Below are positions 1 through 6,864 of a stretch of DNA of 10,622 bases, one piece after another. A program made the position numbers and the translations under genes. How positions within the stretch are numbered: position 1 is the stretch's first letter; each line of letters begins with the position of its first letter. Source of the DNA: Prolixibacteraceae bacterium (lineage in GTDB: Bacteria; Bacteroidota; Bacteroidia; Bacteroidales; Prolixibacteraceae); contig DPCJ01000094.1 of the NCBI GenBank assembly GCA_003516705.1, positions 1 through 10,622 of the forward strand, written 5' to 3'. The notes under the pieces are model-generated. The model was not told where the DNA came from. It ran no database searches and saw only the letters and a list, made by a program, of their open reading frames with translations.

Positions 1-247
1 GAAAACCATACCCCAAATCGAGGTAGTTATCCCACGAAAGACTGTCTTTTTTGTAGTTGGCCTGGTAGTTTATTAAAAACACACCCGACATGGAACTTTC
101 GCCCCCTGCCGCCCAGTTGGTGAGCGAAACCTGCGAAAAATTAGCGTTGAAAACCCCGTTGCGTTTCCAGTATTTTACCGAATCGGTCTTTTCCTGTCCC
201 CAAACAATAATTGGGGCCAACATTAAAATCAACAAAAGTTTTTTCAT
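1..247 (-). CDS. DUF3078 domain-containing protein (5' part only)
   Basis: This gene runs off the left edge; about 82 N-terminal codons are present. The ATG at 245-247 is followed by a clear signal peptide of about 17 residues (MKKLLLILMLAPIIVWG) with likely cleavage before QEK, so the product is exported. The mature start contains VFNANFSQVSLTNWAAGGE, then a segment with NYKKDSLSWDNYLDLGYG. This order (an N-x-SQVSL-x-NWAAGG strand, then a W-D-N-x-LDLGYG strand) is what I recall of the Bacteroidota DUF3078 family, thought to form an outer-membrane-associated beta-barrel-like protein of unknown function. Family assignment is from memory of the motif. The gene is divergent from 498-932, with a 250-bp spacer between them. 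No Shine-Dalgarno sequence is visible. Confidence 0.8.
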   Translation of the reverse strand, partial: MKKLLLILMLAPIIVWGQEKTDSVKYWKRNGVFNANFSQVSLTNWAAGGESSMSGVFLINYQANYKKDSLSWDNYLDLGYGF

Positions 248-299
248 TTTGAAATATTTTAAAGATTAAAAATTCAATCTGTTTTTTTTCTGATAAAAC

Positions 300-349
300 A
301 ACCGATAATTCGATTGGTTTAACATTGTACTGATGAAAAACGTTAAACC
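300..349. repeat. Nested inverted repeats in a divergent spacer
   Basis: The spacer between the DUF3078 gene and the lipocalin-like gene holds a perfect 8-bp inverted repeat, GGTTTAAC (316-323) and GTTAAACC (342-349), separated by 18 nt. The left arm overlaps a second, imperfect repeat, AACCGAT (300-306) and ATTGGTT (313-319). Such symmetry between divergent genes could be an operator, but in AT-rich DNA it may be chance. Nothing else recognisable is seen in 248-497 except the promoter-like box at 459-466. Confidence 0.3.
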
Positions 350-458
350 GGAACTGTTTATTTCAGCACACAATTTAAAGCTGTTTTCAACTTTCCTCAA
401 GCGTATTTTACATGTTATTTAACATACAAATTTATTTCAGATTGCCATTCCTGTATTT

Positions 459-466
459 TATATTTG
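459..466 (+). promoter_or_regulatory. Bacteroidota-type -7 box for the lipocalin-like gene
   Basis: TATATTTG matches the Bacteroidota -7 consensus TAnnTTTG exactly and lies 31 nt before the ATG at 498, which would give a leader of about 25 nt. The upstream -33 element is poor: the nearest TTG (442-444) leaves only 14 nt of spacing. The assignment rests on the -7 box alone. Confidence 0.5.
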
Positions 467-497
467 CTAATCAAAACACATTAAAAAACAATATCTT

Positions 498-932
498 ATG
501 AAACTCAAAACAATCATTCTTGTTTTTACAGCAATTTCTATACTTAGTTTTAAAACTGAGAAAACAAAGCTAAACGGAACTTACAAAATTGTGAGCGAAG
601 AGATTGTAACAAACGGGAAAAGCACTTTAAACATTAAAAACGACAAAAACAGTGGACTGAAAACCTGGTCGGACAAGTATTTTATGTTTGTGAGCAGCAG
701 TGTTGTTGGTTCACAAATATCTCATTCATTTGGCGGTGGAACATATAATCTGTCGGGGAATGAATATACCGAACAATGTGATTATCATGTTGCGCCAAAC
801 TACCGGGGCATTACTTTAAAACTTCATCTCGAAATGAAAGGAGATACAGTCACTCAGATTTTTCCGTGCGATGATAGTTTCTACTACGATAAAAAGAATT
901 GTGTAATTCAGAAATATGTTCGCGTGGATTAG
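498..932 (+). CDS. Small secreted lipocalin-like protein
   Basis: A 144-residue protein with an N-terminal hydrophobic segment (residues 4-18, ILVFTAISILSF) that looks like a short signal peptide. It has no lipobox Cys. The mature part starts LNGTYKIVSEEI, then KTWSDKYFMFV (about 55-65) and GGGTYNLSGNEYTEQ (79-93). This GTW/GTY start followed by W-S-x-K-x-F-x-F-V and GGGTY-x-L-x-G-x-x-YTE is the pattern of lipocalin-like beta-barrel proteins common in Bacteroidota, usually annotated lipocalin-like or DUF4488-like. Three Cys (94, 124, 135) could form a disulphide in the periplasm. The gene stands alone, with a -7 box upstream and a strong terminator directly after the stop. Ligand and role are unknown; the fold is inferred from motif memory. 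Confidence 0.75.
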   Translation: MKLKTIILVFTAISILSFKTEKTKLNGTYKIVSEEIVTNGKSTLNIKNDKNSGLKTWSDKYFMFVSSSVVGSQISHSFGGGTYNLSGNEYTEQCDYHVAPNYRGITLKLHLEMKGDTVTQIFPCDDSFYYDKKNCVIQKYVRVD

Positions 933-937
933 ACTTT

Positions 938-987
938 AAAAACTCAGCTTTTCAAAATTTTAAAACTTTGGAAAAGCTGAGTTTTTT
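938..987. terminator. Bidirectional rho-independent terminator
   Basis: A perfect 16-bp stem (938-953 with 971-986; core AACTCAGCTTTTC / GAAAAGCTGAGTT) encloses a 17-nt loop. T-runs are present on both strands: TTTTTT at 982-987 on plus, and the complement of the A-run at 938-942 on minus. It starts 6 nt after the stop at 932 and abuts the stop codon of the minus-strand peptidase at 988. It therefore can end transcription from both convergent genes. Confidence 0.9.
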
Positions 988-3072
988 CTAATCCAACACC
1001 AGATTTTGTATAAAAAACTCCATCATCCTGTCGGTTGAAACAGCAGTGTGGCCGCGGTCGGGACCTACCTGCACCTCGAAACTTTTTCCGGCTTTTTGCA
1101 GAGCGTTTATCAATTGTAACGAGTTTGAAGGATGCACATTATTGTCGGCGGTTCCATAATAAATCATCAGTTTGCCTTTTAATTCAGGTGCGTATTTCAT
1201 CACGCTTGTAAGTTCATAACCGGCCAGGTTTTCGGAGAGCAAATTCATGTATCGTTCGGTGTAAATGTTGTCGTAGTTGCGCCAGTCCATCACACCCGAG
1301 TTGGCCACTGCTGCCTGAAAAACATCTGGGAAGCGCAGCAAACAGGCAGCTGAAGTGGTTCCGCCAAACGAAGTTCCAAAAATCCCTACCTTTGTTTTAT
1401 CGAAATACGGTCGGTTGTACAACGATTTTACACCTTCGACAAAGTCTTCCATTTCGGCATAACCCAGTTTGCCATAAATCTGATCCATAATCACTTTCCC
1501 TTTTCCACCCACGTTTCTGCCATCGATGGAAGCGATAAGAAATCCATATTCGGTAAGCGAATTCGGATAGACAAAAGTCTCGCGAAACTCGTTGGTTTCG
1601 GGGCCGCCGTAGTTGCTCACCAGCAACGGGTATTTTTTGTCCGGGTCGAAATCAGACGGAAAATGCAGCAACCCGTGCAATTGGGTTTTGCCATCGACTG
1701 AGGTAAAAGTAAAAGCTTCCACTTTTTTCAGACCAAGTTCGTTGAATTTGGTCATGTCCGATTCAGCCAATCTTGAAACCATTTGTCCTTTGATGTCAAG
1801 CAGTTGTGTAAATGGCGAAATATCGTGGGTTTGCGCCACATCTACAATGAATTTACCATCAGGAGATAATTCAACCGAATGATTGAAAGCCGGGTCGGTG
1901 AGCCTGACATCGCCGGTGCCATCGAGTTTTACTTTGTGCAGCTGAAGTTTTGCATGGTTTTCGCCACTTCGGGCCATGTAATATAAAAATCCGGCTTTCT
2001 CGTCGACCTTAACAATTCCGGCCACTTCAAACGGGTGATTGGTGAGTGTGGCAAGCAGTTTTCCGCTCAAATCGAACAGTTTATAGTTTTTAAAACCTGT
2101 ATTTTCCGAAGTCCAGATAAACCTTTTATTATCGCTTAAAAACTTAAATTCGGGCGAATTGGTGGTATAGCTTGGCAACCATTCTTCGCGCACCACAACC
2201 CGGGTTTTTCCGGTTTCCGGGTTGGCAGCTGTCCACTCCATCACACTTTGTTTGCGGTTGGTACGGTGAAACAACAGTTCTGTCCCGTCGGGCGACCACT
2301 GAATGTCATACACATAATGCCCCAAAACATCGTCGGTAAAAGGTTTTCTGTCGCGAACATCCACAGTCACAGTTTTTTTCGATTCAACGTCATAAATCAT
2401 CAATCCCACTTCAGGATTGATGGCGCCCACCTTTGTATAAGGCTCTATTTCAAGCGAATCGTAAAGTTCGGTTTGTTTATACTGAAGATAATAATCGCGA
2501 ACTTTGGTCAGGTCGAATGAATAAAAAGCCAGTTTTTTGCTGTCGGGTGACCACCACATAGCGGTGGTTTGCGCCAATTCTTCGCCATAAACCCAGGTAG
2601 CCGAGCCATATTTTATCCGTTTTTCTTCCGAGCCGCCTGCTGTAACAGCAACTTCATTTTCTCCGGCTATGCCACTGATGTAAACGTTTCCACTGCGATA
2701 AATGGCTTTGCTTTTTTCATCGGGTGCATCGGCAAATGTAAATTGCCGTCCGCGTTCGGGGCGGTTTCCGTACATCCGGCGGTAGCGCATCATCGGCGAT
2801 TCTTCTTTTTCGGCATCACCCAAAACCACAGCTTTTTTCTTTTTCAAATCAAACTGCATTTTTTTGCCGTCTAGATTGTAGGTAAACGATTTGCCATCAT
2901 CAGCCCATTTTACAGTGACCTGCCCTGGTTTAACCGAGGTTCGTACCTGCGATGCAATGGTTTTATACCTGTCGTATCCCGGCATTTCCTTAATCCATTG
3001 CTGGGCCGACACTGTATTTGAAAAGCTTAAAAACAGACAAATCTGTGCAAAAACTGAAATTAGAATTTTCAT
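988..3072 (-). CDS. S9B (dipeptidyl-peptidase-IV-like) secreted peptidase
   Basis: A 694-residue protein. I take the start at 3072 rather than the in-frame upstream ATG at 3174, because 3072 opens directly on a signal peptide (MKILISVFAQ...NTVSA, cleavage near residue 23) and a good promoter lies between the two ATGs. The N-terminal half is a beta-propeller of the DPP-IV type with repeated WSPD/SPDGK blades. It contains TWVYGEEL, where Glu164-Glu165 match the Glu pair that binds the substrate N-terminus in DPP-IV. The C-terminal alpha/beta hydrolase domain has NYGGP (oxyanion Tyr), GTSFGG with nucleophile Ser568, YTERYM, GTADNNVH with Asp643, and GH with His675. The expected activity is release of N-terminal dipeptides, often X-Pro or X-Ala, in the periplasm or at the outer membrane. 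The nucleophile elbow is GTSFGG where DPP-IV has GWSYGG, so specificity may differ. It is divergent to a second S9 peptidase. Confidence 0.93.
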   Translation of the reverse strand: MKILISVFAQICLFLSFSNTVSAQQWIKEMPGYDRYKTIASQVRTSVKPGQVTVKWADDGKSFTYNLDGKKMQFDLKKKKAVVLGDAEKEESPMMRYRRMYGNRPERGRQFTFADAPDEKSKAIYRSGNVYISGIAGENEVAVTAGGSEEKRIKYGSATWVYGEELAQTTAMWWSPDSKKLAFYSFDLTKVRDYYLQYKQTELYDSLEIEPYTKVGAINPEVGLMIYDVESKKTVTVDVRDRKPFTDDVLGHYVYDIQWSPDGTELLFHRTNRKQSVMEWTAANPETGKTRVVVREEWLPSYTTNSPEFKFLSDNKRFIWTSENTGFKNYKLFDLSGKLLATLTNHPFEVAGIVKVDEKAGFLYYMARSGENHAKLQLHKVKLDGTGDVRLTDPAFNHSVELSPDGKFIVDVAQTHDISPFTQLLDIKGQMVSRLAESDMTKFNELGLKKVEAFTFTSVDGKTQLHGLLHFPSDFDPDKKYPLLVSNYGGPETNEFRETFVYPNSLTEYGFLIASIDGRNVGGKGKVIMDQIYGKLGYAEMEDFVEGVKSLYNRPYFDKTKVGIFGTSFGGTTSAACLLRFPDVFQAAVANSGVMDWRNYDNIYTERYMNLLSENLAGYELTSVMKYAPELKGKLMIYYGTADNNVHPSNSLQLINALQKAGKSFEVQVGPDRGHTAVSTDRMMEFFIQNLVLD

Positions 3073-3107
3073 AATCTTGTGAAATTGATGTTTGTAATTC
3101 AAAAAGC

Positions 3108-3138
3108 TAAACTTAACCCTGTAACGTGGAATTTCAAA
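3108..3138 (-). promoter_or_regulatory. Promoter of the S9B peptidase gene
   Basis: Read on the minus strand: TTTG (3138-3135), 19 nt, then TAAGTTTA (3115-3108). This fits the Bacteroidota consensus TTTG-N19-TAnnTTTG with one mismatch in the -7 box. It lies 35 nt upstream of the ATG at 3072 and inside the longer in-frame extension, supporting 3072 as the true start. Confidence 0.6.
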
Positions 3139-3158
3139 ACAGAATAACAAAATATTTA

Positions 3159-3166
3159 TACTTTCG
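3159..3166 (+). promoter_or_regulatory. Possible -7 box for the S9A peptidase gene
   Basis: TACTTTCG fits TAnnTTTG with one mismatch (C for the third T) and lies 25 nt before the ATG at 3192. No TTTG is found at the expected upstream spacing. A closely similar string lies upstream of the cytidylate-kinase-like gene (9854-9861), which slightly raises its credibility. Confidence 0.35.
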
Positions 3167-3191
3167 GGAATCAATAATTAACACCAATACA

Positions 3192-5261
3192 ATGAAAGCA
3201 AAAACCATTTCTTTGTTAATCATTTCATTACTATCAATGACAACATTTGCGCAGGAAGACAAATACCTCTGGCTTGAGGAAGTTGAAAACCCCAAAGCCC
3301 TTGAATGGGTTGAAGGATGGAATAAAAAATCGCTGGAGACGATTAAGGGACAACCCGGTTATCAGACAGTGTACAACAAAAATCTTGAAATTTATAATTC
3401 GGACGAACGGATTGCCGACCCCGAAATTTTTGGCAAATTTGTTTATAATTTCTGGCAGGACAAAACAAATCCTCGCGGCATTTGGCGGAGGATTCAGGTA
3501 AAATCATACACCGATGGACTGAACAATTGGGAAACACTTATCGACCTTGATAAGCTTTCAGAAAAAGACGGCGTAAAATGGGTTTTTAAAGGAGCAACCG
3601 GATTGTATCCGAAATACGAAAAATTTCTGGTGAGCCTCTCAAAAGGCGGAGGTGATGCAGTTATTGTAAAAGAATTTGATGCCAACACAAAAGCTTTTAT
3701 CGAAAACGGCTTTTATTTACCCGAAGCCAAAGGCGGAGCAAGCTGGATTGACGAAAACACGCTGATGGTTTCAACCGATTTTGGCGCCGGAATGACAACT
3801 TCGGGTTACCCGAAACAGGTAAAAATTTGGAAACGTGGCACTGATTTAAAAGATGCCCAACTGGTTTTTGAAGGAGCCGAAACCGACATGGGAATCTGGG
3901 GCGCCACAAGCCTGACCGAAAAGAAAACCTACCAAATGATTTCGCAACGCACATCTTTTTATTCCGGAACCAACTATTTTATAGAGAACGGCAAACTAAT
4001 TAAGCTGAATCTCCCCGACGACATTGAACTGACAACCATTTTCAACGATCAGGTGATACTTCAATTGAAATCGGACTGGGATATTAATGGGAAAATAATC
4101 AAACAGGGTTCGGTGGTAAGTGTTGATTACAACGGCCTGATTGCCGGGAAAATAAATCCTTCGCTTGTTATTGCACCCGACGAACATTCGAGTGTTACAA
4201 CGGTTTCGCAAACCAAAAATGTGCTGCTTGTGAACATGTTGAACAATGTAAAAAGCGAGTTGTACAAATTTACTTTCGACAAAAACTGGAAAAAGGAAAA
4301 AATTAACGCACCTGAATTGGGCAACATCACATCCGGTGCAACAGACGAGAACAGTGACAAGTATTTCTTTTACTTTACCAATTTTCTTGAACCATCAACC
4401 TTATATTTTGGCGATGCATCCGCAGTCGATATTAAGAAAGTAAAATCGCTTCCTTCTTTTTTTCCAACCGAAAAATACAAGGTTCAGCAGTTTGAAGCTG
4501 TATCGAAGGACGGAACAAAAATCCCGTATTTTGTAGTTAGTTCGAAAGAGCTAAAATACAATGGAAACAACCCCACCCTCTTGTATGCTTATGGTGGATT
4601 TGAGGTTCCGATGCTGCCGTCATACAACGCCGTAACCGGAACTGCCTGGCTCGAAAATGGAGGGGTGTATGTGCTGGCCAACATCCGCGGTGGTGGTGAG
4701 TTTGGCCCGAAATGGCACCAGGCCGGATTAAAAGAAAAGCGTCAGCGGGTTTACGACGACTTTCATTCGGTTGCTGAAAGCTTAATTGAAAAGAAAATCA
4801 CTTCGACAAAAAAACTTGGCATTTTTGGTGGCAGCAATGGTGGCTTGCTTGTTGGCGTGGCATATACACAACGGCCTGATTTGTACGGCGCTTTAGTTTG
4901 CGCTGTTCCTTTGCTCGACATGAAACGATATAACAAACTTTTAGCCGGAGCCAGTTGGATGGCAGAATACGGAAACCCCGATATTCCGGAAGATTGGGAA
5001 TACATCAGCAAATATTCGCCTTACCAGAACATCAAACCCGGCATGAAATACCCGGAGGTTTTCTTTACCACATCAACCCGAGACGACCGCGTTCATCCGG
5101 GACATGCACGCAAAGCTGTGGCAAAAATGGATGAGCTTGGTTACAAAGTTTTCTATTTCGAAAATACTGAAGGCGGCCATGCCGGCGCTTCGACCAATGA
5201 ACAACGGGCACAAATGTATGCGCTTATCTACACCTACCTACAGATGAAACTAATGGAATAA
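3192..5261 (+). CDS. Prolyl oligopeptidase family (S9A) secreted serine peptidase
   Basis: A 689-residue protein, close to the usual 680-710 of prolyl oligopeptidases. An in-frame ATG at 3126 exists, but the start at 3192 gives a clean signal peptide (MKAKTISLLIISLLSMTTFA, cleavage near residue 20). The mature protein opens with KYLWLEEVENPKALEWVEGWN, the family N-terminal signature. A seven-bladed propeller region follows (about 70-430), then the alpha/beta hydrolase domain. Catalytic residues are Ser548 in GGSNGG, Asp631 in RDDRVHP and His663 in GGHAGA. Arg633 and the Trp in ASWMAEYG correspond to substrate-binding residues Arg643 and Trp595 of the porcine enzyme. It should cleave after proline in short peptides. 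The signal peptide places it in the periplasm, unlike the cytosolic eukaryotic enzyme. It is divergent to the S9B peptidase, suggesting a joint role in use of proline-rich peptides. Confidence 0.95.
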   Translation: MKAKTISLLIISLLSMTTFAQEDKYLWLEEVENPKALEWVEGWNKKSLETIKGQPGYQTVYNKNLEIYNSDERIADPEIFGKFVYNFWQDKTNPRGIWRRIQVKSYTDGLNNWETLIDLDKLSEKDGVKWVFKGATGLYPKYEKFLVSLSKGGGDAVIVKEFDANTKAFIENGFYLPEAKGGASWIDENTLMVSTDFGAGMTTSGYPKQVKIWKRGTDLKDAQLVFEGAETDMGIWGATSLTEKKTYQMISQRTSFYSGTNYFIENGKLIKLNLPDDIELTTIFNDQVILQLKSDWDINGKIIKQGSVVSVDYNGLIAGKINPSLVIAPDEHSSVTTVSQTKNVLLVNMLNNVKSELYKFTFDKNWKKEKINAPELGNITSGATDENSDKYFFYFTNFLEPSTLYFGDASAVDIKKVKSLPSFFPTEKYKVQQFEAVSKDGTKIPYFVVSSKELKYNGNNPTLLYAYGGFEVPMLPSYNAVTGTAWLENGGVYVLANIRGGGEFGPKWHQAGLKEKRQRVYDDFHSVAESLIEKKITSTKKLGIFGGSNGGLLVGVAYTQRPDLYGALVCAVPLLDMKRYNKLLAGASWMAEYGNPDIPEDWEYISKYSPYQNIKPGMKYPEVFFTTSTRDDRVHPGHARKAVAKMDELGYKVFYFENTEGGHAGASTNEQRAQMYALIYTYLQMKLME

Positions 5262-5524
5262 TATACATTTTTAAGAAACGATTTTATGGGAGATATTAAA
5301 ATCTTCTTGATTCAGGATTTATCTGTTTTATAATATGTTATAGAAGGATATATATTAAATTATATAAAACTCAAAAACTCAAATTTTAAGTATATACAAT
5401 TAATTTGAATAGATGCAGTTATTATTTCTGTATGCTTATATATGGAAAGTTTTTCCATTTACATCTATTTATAAACTTTTTAGAAATCAAACTGTTATTT
5501 TTAAATGCAAAAATCAATTAAATT
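5262..5524. other. AT-rich spacer with nested inverted repeats, no gene
   Basis: A 263-bp, very AT-rich stretch with no credible ORF. It has an outer inverted repeat, AATAGATG (5408-5415) and CATCTATT (5462-5469). Inside it is a small hairpin, ATGGAA (5442-5447) and TTCCAT (5452-5457), with a 4-nt loop. Together they could fold as a branched RNA in the leader of the lipoprotein gene at 5525. No clear intrinsic terminator follows the S9A stop at 5261; the best candidate, a 6-bp stem at 5289-5306 with one G-T pair, has no T-run. No exact TAnnTTTG box is seen. Confidence 0.3.
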
Positions 5525-6100
5525 ATGAAAACATTAAAAATTTTCAGCCTCATACTATTAGTAGCTGCATTATTTACATCGTGTGAAAAAGAAGACGAAG
5601 GAACTCCAAGTCAAGTTACAAAAACCTATGAGTATAGTCAGATTTTGAGAGGCTCTAAAGATATCAACGGTACAATTACTGATTTTCCAATTCTAACATT
5701 GGCAAATATTATTGGAGAAGATGCTGCCAAAAATTTCAAAAGTGCTGAAATGCAGATTGCCAGTTGCTATATTGAAATTGACGGATTGGATCAGATTACT
5801 GCTCCTAGTGGAGTGGCAACACTGAAAGACTTTACAGTTCAGATTGGAACACACCCTGCAATCGTTTTGGGAGACTGTAAAGTTCAACCTCAATTACAAA
5901 ATGAATTTGGCTCTGATGTATCACAATCGACTGCTAAGTTTATCAACATCGTGACAAATATTTTTACAGATCTTACTTCAGGTAATAAAAGCGCTCAGAT
6001 AAAAGTATCTTTTAACCCCAATGTTGATATTCCTGCATCCAGTAATTTACGCATTAAAATAGTGGTTAGCGGTACATATCATTATGTAGTTTTTGAATAG
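5525..6100 (+). CDS. Putative surface-exposed lipoprotein, unknown function
   Basis: A 191-residue protein I do not recognise as a named family. Residues 1-19 form a lipoprotein signal peptide ending in the lipobox LFTSC, with Cys20 the lipidated residue. The following EKEDEG resembles the lysine/acidic lipoprotein export signal that sends Bacteroidota lipoproteins to the cell surface, so surface exposure is inferred. The rest is beta-rich and polar, with alternating hydrophobic stretches (MQIASCYIEIDGL, KDFTVQIGTHPAIVLGDC, IKVSFNPNVDI, NLRIKIVVSGTYHYVVFE). This suggests a beta-sandwich with a final strand at the C-terminus, an inference without a domain match. Extra Cys near residues 80 and 118 could pair. 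It stands alone between spacers, with a weak hairpin after its stop. Confidence 0.8.
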   Translation: MKTLKIFSLILLVAALFTSCEKEDEGTPSQVTKTYEYSQILRGSKDINGTITDFPILTLANIIGEDAAKNFKSAEMQIASCYIEIDGLDQITAPSGVATLKDFTVQIGTHPAIVLGDCKVQPQLQNEFGSDVSQSTAKFINIVTNIFTDLTSGNKSAQIKVSFNPNVDIPASSNLRIKIVVSGTYHYVVFE

Positions 6101-6124
6101 AGCCTGAAAATTCAGGTTGTTTTA
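6101..6124 (+). terminator. Weak intrinsic terminator after the lipoprotein gene
   Basis: Immediately after the TAG at 6098-6100, AGCCTGAA (6101-6108) pairs with TTCAGGTT (6111-6118) with one G-T pair, and TGTTTT follows. The loop must open by a base pair or so to be physical, and the T-run is short. It is plausible as a modest terminator. Confidence 0.45.
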
Positions 6125-6206
6125 AGCAATTCAAACAATACACAAAATTATCTAAGCCATTTTTCGAATTGATTGATAAAATGAAACACTACAATTGGCT
6201 CAATTA

Positions 6207-6239
6207 CAACGTGTATACATATAAATACCATACACGTTG
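6207..6239. repeat. Perfect 10-bp inverted repeat upstream of the membrane protein gene
   Basis: CAACGTGTAT (6207-6216) and ATACACGTTG (6230-6239) form a perfect 10-bp stem around a 13-nt AT-rich loop. No T-run follows on either strand, so it is not a standard terminator. It ends 51 nt before the ATG at 6291 and could be an operator or a leader RNA hairpin. The rest of the 190-bp spacer shows nothing recognisable. Confidence 0.45.
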
Positions 6240-6290
6240 AGGTATCTGGAGCTTATGATTGCAGGTTATCATTGAATTTGCACCTTACAT

Positions 6291-6857
6291 ATGAAATCGC
6301 TGATTAAAAAAAACTTAACCGGAAAAAAAGTACTCCTTTTTTTTATTATCAGCAGCAGCCTTTATTTTCTGATGCTTTTCGGAACCATTCCGCATTTGCA
6401 CAAAATAACAAATGGTGTCAAAATTCTCGACATGATGCCAACTGGTTACAATTTGGCTTACACTAAAAAGCTAATGGATGCGCTTGGTGAAACTGGCCGG
6501 CATTATTATCTTTTTCGCCAGCTGCCTGTTGATTTGGTTTACCCTTTCTTTTTTGCAATCAGCAACTGCCTGATTATATCGTGGTTCCTGAAAAAGCTTG
6601 GGAAACATGACAGCAGTTGGTTTTTTGTTTGTTACCTGCCATTAATTGCCGGATTTTTAGATTATGCGGAAAATTTCACGATTATTTCTATCTTAAACAG
6701 CTACCCTGAAATAACAAACAATTTGGTTCAGGTTTCCAACCTGTTTTCAGTTTTGAAAAGTTCATTAACCACAGTTTCGTTAACTGCTTTGCTGGTAATT
6801 ATACTGGTGTGGGGATTTAGGAAGTTAACAACGAAACCTGGGAAAATTGCGGGTTAG
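6291..6857 (+). CDS. Integral membrane protein with about four helices, unknown function
   Basis: A 188-residue, strongly hydrophobic protein. Predicted membrane helices lie at about 14-33 (VLLFFIISSSLYFLMLFGTI), 79-98 (VDLVYPFFFAISNCLIISWF), 108-126 (SWFFVCYLPLIAGFLDYAE) and 152-175 (SVLKSSLTTVSLTALLVIILVWGF). The loop between the first two helices carries ILDMMPTGYNLAYTKKLMDALGETGRHYY. The third helix ends in an intramembrane acidic/polar DYAEN. These look like family signatures, since I recall similar LD-x-MPTGY and LDYxEN strings in uncharacterised bacterial membrane proteins, but I cannot name a family or function. It has no signal peptide separate from helix 1. Its stop overlaps the stop of the convergent gene 6854-7279 by 4 bp, and a 10-bp inverted repeat lies upstream. 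Confidence 0.8.
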   Translation: MKSLIKKNLTGKKVLLFFIISSSLYFLMLFGTIPHLHKITNGVKILDMMPTGYNLAYTKKLMDALGETGRHYYLFRQLPVDLVYPFFFAISNCLIISWFLKKLGKHDSSWFFVCYLPLIAGFLDYAENFTIISILNSYPEITNNLVQVSNLFSVLKSSLTTVSLTALLVIILVWGFRKLTTKPGKIAG

Positions 6858-6864
6858 CCAGGTT
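6835..6864. terminator. Possible hairpin spanning the overlapping stop codons
   Basis: AACCTGG (6835-6841) and CCAGGTT (6858-6864) form a perfect 7-bp stem around a 16-nt loop that contains both convergent stop codons. T-runs are poor on both sides (a short TTTT at 6870-6873 on plus). As there is no intergenic space, this is the only visible candidate for ending transcription of either gene. Confidence 0.3.

Noticed and set aside
3073..3174. N-terminal extension of the S9B peptidase to an upstream ATG at 3174
   Set aside because: The extension would put 34 residues ahead of a good signal peptide, and it covers the promoter of the gene itself.
3126..3191. N-terminal extension of the S9A peptidase to an ATG at 3126
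   Set aside because: It adds 22 residues before a clean signal peptide and overlaps the putative promoter regions of both divergent genes.
5289..5306. Intrinsic terminator after the S9A gene
   Set aside because: The stem GGAGAT/ATCTTC is only 6 bp with a G-T pair and lacks a following T-run.
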